Of a stretch of 11,979 bases of DNA, positions 5,996-11,979 are shown piece after piece. Each line of letters starts with the position of its first letter. Position 1 is the stretch's first letter. A program made the position numbers and the translations under genes. The DNA is from FEN-1297 sp964498065 (GTDB lineage Bacteria; Bacteroidota; Ignavibacteria; Ignavibacteriales; Ignavibacteriaceae). The notes beneath the pieces are model-generated. The model was not told the origin of the DNA. It did no database searches and saw only the letters and a list, made by a program, of their open reading frames with translations. The stretch lies in contig CAZCFZ010000110.1 in NCBI GenBank assembly GCA_964498065.1, positions 1 to 11,979 on the forward strand. The letters run 5' to 3'.

Positions 5996-7285
5996 ATGAA
6001 TACTGAAAAAAGCAATCAACTTTTTAATGAAGCAAAAAAACATATCCCCGGAGGTGTAAATTCTCCTGTTAGGGCATTTAAGGCCGTAGGCGGTAATCCG
6101 TTATTTATAAAAAAAGGTGAAGGTTCCAAAATTTATGATGTTGACGGAAACGAATTTATAGAATACATCGGAAGCTGGGGACCTCATTTATTCGGGCATA
6201 ATCCGCCGTTTATAAAAGAAGTTTTACTTAAGGAAATTGAAAACGGAACTAGTTTCGGAGCGCCAACCGAACTGGAAGTAAAAATGGCAAAGCTAATAAC
6301 AGAACTGGTGCCTTCCGTTGAAATGGTAAGGATGGTAAACAGCGGCACTGAAGCAACAATGAGCGCGGTGCGTGCTGCCCGCGGTTTTACCGGGAAAGAA
6401 AAATTTATAAAGTTCGAAGGCTGCTATCATGGTCATGCAGATTATTTTCTAATCAAAGCGGGATCAGGTGCATTAACTCTGGGAATACCGACAAGTCCGG
6501 GAGTTACAAAAGGGAATGCAGCGGATACACTTTTAGCCGACTATAATGATATCGAGTCGGTGAAAAAGCTGATTTCAAAAAATAAAAATGAGGTTGCTGC
6601 AATTATTATTGAACCGATTGCCGGTAATATGGGAGTAGTGCCTGCTGAAAAAAAATTCTTACAAGAGTTGAGAGATGTATGCAGTGAAGAAAAAATAATT
6701 TTAATATTTGATGAAGTTATGACAGGATTTAGAGTGGCAAAGGGTGGCGCTCAGGAATTGTATAATATTAAACCGGATCTAACAACATTTGGCAAGATTA
6801 TAGGCGGCGGGCTCCCGGTAGGTGCTTTCGGAGGAAGAAAAGATATAATGGAAATGATTGCTCCAAGCGGCCCGGTTTATCAAGCAGGAACATTAAGCGG
6901 GAATCCTCTGGCAATGGCTGCCGGTTATGCGGCACTTAATTATATTAAAGAACATCCTGAAGTTTATAAGCAGCTTGAAGAAAAATCTGCATACCTGGAA
7001 AAAGGTTTTAAGGAAAATCTTAAATTATTAAAAAAGAAGTATGCATTTAATAGAGCAGGTTCCATGATGACTCTATTTTTTGTTGAAGAGGAAGTTAAAG
7101 ATTTTAAATCGGCTGTTAAATCAAATACCGTTTCTTACGGTAAATATTTTAGTGAAATGCTTAAAAGAGGAATTTATTTAGCTCCTGCACAATTTGAAGC
7201 TGCGTTTGTTTCAACCGCACACTCAAAAGAAGATTTGGATAAAACTATAAAAGCTCAGTATGAGTCAATAAAAATTATTTCCTAA
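5996..7285 (+). CDS. hemL: Glutamate-1-semialdehyde 2,1-aminomutase
   Basis: A complete 429-residue class III aminotransferase-fold enzyme of the usual length. Using pyridoxal phosphate (PLP) or its pyridoxamine form, it turns glutamate-1-semialdehyde into 5-aminolevulinate, the second dedicated step of the C5 route to haem and other tetrapyrroles. Visible motifs are the N-terminal IPGGVNSPVRAF (18-28), the cofactor-phosphate loop NSGTEATMSA (115-124), GCYHGH (142-147), the substrate-gate region GIPTSPGV, FDEVMTGFR with D239 contacting the pyridine nitrogen, and TTFGKIIGGGLPVGA with the Schiff-base lysine K267. The full motif set separates it from ordinary ornithine-type aminotransferases. 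The cytosolic homodimer normally receives its substrate from glutamyl-tRNA reductase, which is not in this window. No strong ribosome binding site is seen. It lies 95 nt behind the broken ASST-like gene and ends at a strong terminator. Confidence 0.97.
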   Translation: MNTEKSNQLFNEAKKHIPGGVNSPVRAFKAVGGNPLFIKKGEGSKIYDVDGNEFIEYIGSWGPHLFGHNPPFIKEVLLKEIENGTSFGAPTELEVKMAKLITELVPSVEMVRMVNSGTEATMSAVRAARGFTGKEKFIKFEGCYHGHADYFLIKAGSGALTLGIPTSPGVTKGNAADTLLADYNDIESVKKLISKNKNEVAAIIIEPIAGNMGVVPAEKKFLQELRDVCSEEKIILIFDEVMTGFRVAKGGAQELYNIKPDLTTFGKIIGGGLPVGAFGGRKDIMEMIAPSGPVYQAGTLSGNPLAMAAGYAALNYIKEHPEVYKQLEEKSAYLEKGFKENLKLLKKKYAFNRAGSMMTLFFVEEEVKDFKSAVKSNTVSYGKYFSEMLKRGIYLAPAQFEAAFVSTAHSKEDLDKTIKAQYESIKIIS

Positions 7286-7288
7286 TAA

Positions 7289-7321
7289 AAAGGTGACTCA
7301 GAATATTATTGAGTCACCTTT
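7289..7321. terminator. Bidirectional terminator between hemL and a barrel gene
   Basis: A perfect 12-bp stem, aaaggtgactca (7289-7300) with tgagtcaccttt (7310-7321), encloses a 9-nt loop. It starts 4 nt after the hemL stop. The run of A residues on its left becomes a good T-tract on the minus strand, so it can also stop the converging gene that ends at 7344; the plus-strand T-tract is shorter. Confidence 0.9.
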
Positions 7322-7343
7322 AAACTTTTCTAACTATTCCAAA

Positions 7344-8021
7344 TTATAACATGTTAATTTTTACGCCGACCAGTGCCTGGATTGTTAATATTGACCATTT
7401 AACATCAGATACAACATTGGTAAGGCCGTATCCGAAAGTTAATTGTGGTGCAATAGCAATTCCTTCAGCAACTGGGATATCATAACCGGCTCCGGCTTTA
7501 AGCTCAAATCTTACCTGGGTATCTTTAATTGTCGATTTTGATTTTTGAGAAGTACTGCCGTCTTGAAAGGTTACACCGGGAGTAGTAATTTTATATGTAA
7601 CCTCAGCCTCGCTGGAAATATTGAATCCTAAAACAGGTCCCATAACGAAATAAAAGTTGGAACGTTTTACACCAAGTTTGAATAAGGATTCTATTTGAAA
7701 GTATGCTAAACTAGCACCAACGTCTTCAGAATATGTATAAGTATAACCCGGTATGGTTCCAGTCTCTGAGTAAGACCCGCTGCGGTTGTCGTAAAATGCC
7801 AAACCGGCAATCAAGCCGATATTTTCAGTAAAATTCATATCGGCGTATCCGCCAATCATCATCCCAAAACCATTTCCGCTTGCGGGTAAATCCGAACCTG
7901 TGTGAAGATTAAAATTTAAACCCAAAGCCGGTGATAATGACAACCTGAATTGTGCATAGGTAGAAGATGAAATGAAAATAACAGACATAAGAAATACGAA
8001 AATGATTGTACCCTTTTTCAT
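7344..8021 (-). CDS. Outer-membrane beta-barrel protein
   Basis: 225 residues: a signal peptide of 23 residues ending STYA|QF, then a chain of alternating polar and hydrophobic strands with glycine-rich turns (LSPALGLNFNLH, GFGMMIGGYADMNF, FYFVMGPVLGFNI, FELKAGAGYDIPV, APQLTFGYGL). It ends in the hydrophobic strand TIQALVGVKINML. This fits a small eight-strand-type barrel of the OMP_b-brl / OmpA-barrel group. No plug, TonB box or peptidoglycan-binding domain is present, so its role (structure, adhesion or small-molecule passage) is unknown. The start is firm: ggaggt lies 6 nt before the ATG. It follows another barrel gene on the same strand by 132 nt, suggesting a functional pair, though the two sequences differ clearly. 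Confidence 0.85.
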   Translation of the reverse strand: MKKGTIIFVFLMSVIFISSSTYAQFRLSLSPALGLNFNLHTGSDLPASGNGFGMMIGGYADMNFTENIGLIAGLAFYDNRSGSYSETGTIPGYTYTYSEDVGASLAYFQIESLFKLGVKRSNFYFVMGPVLGFNISSEAEVTYKITTPGVTFQDGSTSQKSKSTIKDTQVRFELKAGAGYDIPVAEGIAIAPQLTFGYGLTNVVSDVKWSILTIQALVGVKINML

Positions 8022-8153
8022 AAGCCTACCTCCAAGAAATGTTTGATATAAATAATTAGTTAAGAACCCCGATTAATTAAATATGAAGAAGTGAAAATTT
8101 TACAACGAAATTTCGATTTATATATTTATAATTTTCAATAATTAAAAACTATT

Positions 8154-8870
8154 TCACAATCCAAACAAAACTCCCAAAGTAAATTGAATTCCACTAGACT
8201 TAATTTTTGGATTTTGTACCTGCTGTTGATCGGCAGTTGTTTGATCCTTTGAAAGATCACTTAAGCCAAGCGAATAACGGCCGTCAAAAACAAATGAAAC
8301 CAATGGATTTATACTATATTCAACCCCGGCACCAAAAGCCAGACCGAATTCAGTTGATGAAGTATTATTTTTATTGTCGAAATCCTCAGACATACTTTGA
8401 CCTGCGTAATTAAGTTCCATTGTATAAGAAGATGATAGATTTAACCCGATAGTCGGACCAACTTCGGCATATGGTTTAACCATCGGTAATGGAATATTGA
8501 CTCTTAATAAAATCGGAATTTCCAAATATTCAAGTTTATATGAAATTTTTAGATTATTTAATTGAATTTGTTGACCGCTGATATCGAAAGAGATATTATT
8601 GCCTTCAACATTAACACCTTTTTGGATATAAGTAGGTTCAACTACGAAGGAAACAGGACCGGCTAAATCTAATTGAAAAATTCCGCCTGCTAAGAATAAT
8701 ATTCTATTGGAATTTGCCATCCCCGGTAAAACTGTACTTACTTCGGGATCGAATGATAAATTTGCAATATTTAATCCCCCTCTAACTCCCAATTTTATTG
8801 ACTGAGCATTTATGTAAAAAGTGTGTATAAAAAAAAGAAAAACAACTAAAGGAAAAAATGTTTTTTTCAT
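8154..8870 (-). CDS. PorT-family outer-membrane beta-barrel protein
   Basis: 238 residues with a 22-residue signal peptide ending YINA|QS. The mature start SIKLGVRGGLNIANLSF is the typical opening of the Bacteroidota 'PorT family / outer membrane beta-barrel' group (PF13568-like). Later strands also fit: VVEPTYIQKGV, LEYLEIPILLRVNIP, KPYAEVGPTIGLNL, EFGLAFGAGVEYSI, FVFDGRYSLGL, and the last strand GIQFTLGVLFGL. The 'LEIPILLR ... PYxxxGP' core is especially characteristic. The family name does not mean it is the PorT subunit of T9SS; members are mostly of unknown function. A purine-rich aaagggg lies about 6 nt upstream of the ATG. It is the promoter-proximal gene of the two barrel genes and is divergent from the subtilase. 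Confidence 0.88.
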   Translation of the reverse strand: MKKTFFPLVVFLFFIHTFYINAQSIKLGVRGGLNIANLSFDPEVSTVLPGMANSNRILFLAGGIFQLDLAGPVSFVVEPTYIQKGVNVEGNNISFDISGQQIQLNNLKISYKLEYLEIPILLRVNIPLPMVKPYAEVGPTIGLNLSSSYTMELNYAGQSMSEDFDNKNNTSSTEFGLAFGAGVEYSINPLVSFVFDGRYSLGLSDLSKDQTTADQQQVQNPKIKSSGIQFTLGVLFGL

Positions 8871-9123
8871 AGTCTACCCCTTTAATTCGTTTTTTTATTG
8901 TTTATTTAGTAAGAGCCCGCTTTTAAATACAAAAGGAGAAAAAGAATAACATTATATAGGGAATTAATATAGTGCAACATAACTACTGTTGTGTGCTTTG
9001 TCAAGTAAATATTAAATTTAACTTTCTTTTAACTAAGAATTAAGATTATTTTTTGCTTTTTTTAAACGAGTCATTTTAATTATTCTTTTTCCTTTTAATA
9101 AAAAGTATTCTTTAGGAAGTCAA
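8871..9123. other. Divergent spacer between barrel and subtilase genes
   Basis: 253 nt of AT-rich DNA that must contain the promoters of both divergent genes. The only structure I see is a small dyad, caaca (8975-8979) and tgttg (8987-8991), in an otherwise plain region. It could be a binding site but is too short to support. aggaag at 9114-9119 is the ribosome binding site of the subtilase. Confidence 0.35.
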
Positions 9124-11976
9124 ATGATATTCAGCAAGATAAAAAATATATTCTTACCGGTTTTAATAGGTGCGGTAGCTGCATTAAACTTAGGCTTTAA
9201 CAGCAATTCAAGTTCAAACACAAAAGTAATTCATAAGGGTAATCTATATTATCTTGAACATACTGTAGTCATAAAATTGAAAAGTTCTTCGGTCAGCGGA
9301 TTATCAAAAGTACAAAATATAACGGCCCGATTAAACTCTGAATTTAAACAATTCAAATTTACTTCATCAAAAGAAGTATTTGGTAATCAATCTAATTCAG
9401 CTTTCGGATTAAACAGAATTATGTTTGTTAAATATTCCGGTAATGCTGATCCTCGAATAGTTGCAAATAAAATTAAAAAATTAAGTAGTATAGAATGGGC
9501 CGAACCTAAGTTTGTTAGAAAAGTAACTTTTACGCCTAATGATTCCTATTATCCTTTACAATACGGACTTGCATTAATAAATGCAGCGGGCGCTTGGAAT
9601 ATATCTAAAGGAGATGCAACGGTAGTTATAGGTATTGTTGATACGGGAGTTGATTGGATGCATCCGGATTTGTACGCAAACATCTGGCATAATCCTACAT
9701 GGCAGAATGATGCTGCAACTACGCCTGGTGATTCTATCGGATGGGACTTTGGAGGTTTAACAGGTACACCGGATAACAATCCGATGGAAGATAAACCGTT
9801 TCATGGAACTGCAGTTGCCGGAGTAGCATCTGCTGTAACTAATAATAACTTAGGTGTTGCCGGTATTGGTTATAAATGTAAGATTATGCCGGTTAAAGCC
9901 GCTGAGGGTGATATTACCGATGCAAGCGGGGATCCTTATATTGTTTACGGCTTTGAAGGGATTATGTACGCAGTCAATCACGGTGCTAAGGTAATTAACT
10001 GCAGCTGGGGTGGAAGCGGCTTTTCAAATTATGAGCAGTCGGTTATTGATTATGCGCTTTCGAAAGGGACACTAATTGTTGCTGCAGCAGGGAATGATAA
10101 TTCAAGCGAGGATTTTTACCCGGCATCTTATAAAGGTGTATTAGCAGTTGCAGCAACTAATCAAAATGACCTTAAAGCTTCATTTTCCAACTACGCCGCT
10201 AATGTTTCTGTTTCGGCACCAGGAGATAATATATATTCAACTTGGGATACTTCATCATATGCATATTTAAGCGGAACATCATTTTCGTCGCCGTTAACAG
10301 CAGGTTTGGCCGGGCTGGTATTTTCACGTTTTCCAAATTATACGCCGGAACAGGTTGCACAGCAAATTAGAGTTAATTGTGATGATATTTCAGATAAAAA
10401 CCCAAATTATCAATATCTTTTAGGAAATGGCAGGATTGATGCATATAAAGCTTTGGCAGATTCAAATTCGGAAGCGGTAAGGGCAACAGATATTGTATAC
10501 TCGGATGCAGCTCCTGGAGGGAATGGAAATAATATTTTTGAGCCTGGAGAAACTATTTCAGTTAATGCGGAATTTATGAACTATTTAAAACCTATCAGCA
10601 GCCTTAATGTTTCTTTAATCAGCTTGAATTCCTACTCTACTGTTGATAACGGAACTTTTAATGTTAATAATATTGCAACTTTGGATTCTTTCAGCAACTC
10701 AGCATCTCAATTTACATTTACATTGGCTGATTCAGTGCCTTTCGATGCTAAGTTAAATTTTATACTAAAATATACAGACGGCAGCAGTTATTCGGATTTT
10801 CAATTAATTAGTATAATTGTTAATCCATCTTATGTAACTCAATCCGGAAACAATATTACACTTACTATAACAAGCAAAGGTAATCTCGGGTTTAATGACT
10901 ATCCTACTAATATAGAAGGGCAGGGCTTTGAATATTCCGGCGGACCTAACCTTTTATTTGAAGGTGCATTGATAACCGGGGATTCTCCTAATAATATTTC
11001 CGATGCTGCTCGCGGGTTGGATCAAAATTATGAAGATACCTCCTTTAAAGTTTTGCAGCATATTTCATTAAAAGTTCCTGGACCAATTGCTGCTCAGCAA
11101 ACTTTGGGAACTTTTAACGATGATAATGCAGGCAGATCTAAAATGGGTATTACAACAAAATTTCAGTCATACACATATTCAAACTCACCGAATCAGAATT
11201 TCATAATTCTTCGTTATGATTTTACAAACAATTCCGATTCCACAATATTAAATTACTATGCAGGATTATTTTTTGACTGGGATATGGTTGAAGCATCAGG
11301 AGACAGCGACTTAACTGCTTATGATTATACGGGCAATTTAGGTTATGTTTATCACGAAGGCGGGAATCCTAATACGTGGGTAGGAACAGCATTAATCTCT
11401 TCAAATAATTACGGTTATTATGGAACTTTAAACGACGGATCTAATGGAGGTATAAATATTTATGACGGCTTTACACCTGCAGAAAAATGGGAAGCAATTT
11501 CCAGCGGAATAGGAAAAGCACAAGCAGGCCCGGGTGATATTTCGGAAGTTACCTCTTCAGGTCCCTATACAATTGCACCGGGGCAGACAATTGATGTAGG
11601 CTTTGCAATAGCAGCCGGAAGTAATCTGAATGATTTGAGAACGGATATTACATATGCAAGATCTGCGTATCAAGATATTAGAAAGGATATGAATAATGGA
11701 AATGTTGTTGTTTATTCATATAACTTGTCACAGAATTACCCCAATCCGTTCAACCCTACTACAACTATAAAATATCAAATCGCAGAAACCGGTTATGTAA
11801 CTTTAAAAGTATATAATATTTTAGGACAGGAAGTAGCAACACTTGTAAAAGAAGAAAAACAGCCCGGCAGTTATTATGCCTATTTTAACGGTTCAAATTA
11901 TTCATCGGGAATTTATTTTTATAAAATAAATGCGGGAAATTTTGTAAGTACAAAAAAAATGATTTTGCTTAAATAG
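9124..11976 (+). CDS. Secreted subtilisin-like serine protease with T9SS sorting domain
   Basis: A complete 950-residue protein, ending 3 nt before the window end. Order of parts: an N-terminal hydrophobic signal segment (about 1-25); an inhibitor-like propeptide (about 45-135) ending IEWAEPKFVRK; an S8 catalytic domain (about 140-445); a region of about 420 residues without a recognised enzyme motif; and a T9SS sorting domain (868-950). The catalytic triad is intact: D173 in GIVDTGVDW, H227 in FHGTAVAGVAS, S386 in LSGTSFSSP, with N324 (AAGNDN) for the oxyanion hole. The middle begins with a CARDB/Ig-like part (GGNGNNIFEPGETISVNAEF, about 463-570) and continues as a beta-rich domain with NFIILRYDFTNNS and AGLFFDWDM. 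It should be exported as a zymogen, mature outside, and be attached to or released from the surface to digest proteins. An aggaag site precedes the ATG; the gene is divergent from the barrel pair. Confidence 0.95.
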   Translation: MIFSKIKNIFLPVLIGAVAALNLGFNSNSSSNTKVIHKGNLYYLEHTVVIKLKSSSVSGLSKVQNITARLNSEFKQFKFTSSKEVFGNQSNSAFGLNRIMFVKYSGNADPRIVANKIKKLSSIEWAEPKFVRKVTFTPNDSYYPLQYGLALINAAGAWNISKGDATVVIGIVDTGVDWMHPDLYANIWHNPTWQNDAATTPGDSIGWDFGGLTGTPDNNPMEDKPFHGTAVAGVASAVTNNNLGVAGIGYKCKIMPVKAAEGDITDASGDPYIVYGFEGIMYAVNHGAKVINCSWGGSGFSNYEQSVIDYALSKGTLIVAAAGNDNSSEDFYPASYKGVLAVAATNQNDLKASFSNYAANVSVSAPGDNIYSTWDTSSYAYLSGTSFSSPLTAGLAGLVFSRFPNYTPEQVAQQIRVNCDDISDKNPNYQYLLGNGRIDAYKALADSNSEAVRATDIVYSDAAPGGNGNNIFEPGETISVNAEFMNYLKPISSLNVSLISLNSYSTVDNGTFNVNNIATLDSFSNSASQFTFTLADSVPFDAKLNFILKYTDGSSYSDFQLISIIVNPSYVTQSGNNITLTITSKGNLGFNDYPTNIEGQGFEYSGGPNLLFEGALITGDSPNNISDAARGLDQNYEDTSFKVLQHISLKVPGPIAAQQTLGTFNDDNAGRSKMGITTKFQSYTYSNSPNQNFIILRYDFTNNSDSTILNYYAGLFFDWDMVEASGDSDLTAYDYTGNLGYVYHEGGNPNTWVGTALISSNNYGYYGTLNDGSNGGINIYDGFTPAEKWEAISSGIGKAQAGPGDISEVTSSGPYTIAPGQTIDVGFAIAAGSNLNDLRTDITYARSAYQDIRKDMNNGNVVVYSYNLSQNYPNPFNPTTTIKYQIAETGYVTLKVYNILGQEVATLVKEEKQPGSYYAYFNGSNYSSGIYFYKINAGNFVSTKKMILLK
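11725..11973 (+). other. T9SS type A sorting domain of the subtilase
   Basis: The final 83 residues open with LSQNYPNPFNPTTTIKYQI, continue with VTLKVYNILGQEVATLV, and end GIYFYKI ... STKKMILLK. This is the consensus form of the Ignavibacteria-type Por secretion tail. It is the main taxonomic clue in the window and implies that the genome encodes a T9SS, though no T9SS machinery gene is present here. Confidence 0.93.
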
Positions 11977-11979
11977 TAT

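Noticed and set aside
8207..8413. Plus-strand 68-codon open frame
   Set aside because: It is antisense to the PorT-like barrel gene and shows no recognisable protein feature.
9549..9779. Minus-strand 76-codon open frame
   Set aside because: It is antisense to the conserved subtilase catalytic domain.
1..11979. Mobile element, CRISPR array, phage or defence island
   Set aside because: No transposase, integrase, direct-repeat array or defence-type domain is visible, and the gene content is ordinary chromosomal and envelope functions.

Overview
The window looks like chromosomal DNA of an Ignavibacteria/Chlorobi-type member of the Bacteroidota superphylum (for example an Ignavibacterium or Melioribacter relative). 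The evidence is AT-rich DNA, two proteins ending in type IX secretion (T9SS) sorting domains of the 'QNYPNPFNPTTTIKY ... GIYFYKI ... STKKMILLK' kind, PorT-like outer-membrane barrels, and signal peptides that nearly all cut at Ala|Gln. Taxonomy is inferred from these protein features only. I see no phage, insertion sequence, CRISPR array, tRNA or rRNA.

Layout. 1-317 is non-coding. It holds an imperfect palindromic repeat cut by the window edge and a terminator-like hairpin immediately ahead of a small RRM RNA-binding protein gene (318-569, GTG start), which ends in its own strong terminator. On the minus strand follow an M29-type aminopeptidase (685-1689) and a GYD-domain protein (1832-2125). 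Across a divergent AT-rich spacer, a plus-strand run carries an exported UshA/CpdB-type 5'-nucleotidase (2410-4176), an arylsulfotransferase-like gene with a T9SS tail that is broken by one in-frame amber codon (4230-5900), and hemL (5996-7285). A bidirectional terminator separates hemL from two minus-strand outer-membrane barrel genes (7344-8021, 8154-8870). The window closes with a complete 950-residue subtilisin-like protease (9124-11976) carrying a T9SS tail.

How the genes fit together. Most of the window serves the cell envelope: a secreted nucleotidase, a secreted sulfotransferase-like propeller (probably inactivated), two barrels and a secreted protease. Housekeeping is represented by hemL (tetrapyrrole synthesis), the RRM protein and a probably cytosolic aminopeptidase. 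I found no clear novel multi-gene system. The observations most worth checking are the single amber codon in the sulfotransferase-like gene, the hairpin in the RRM leader, the uniform Ala|Gln signal-peptide junctions, and the uncharacterised middle of the subtilase.
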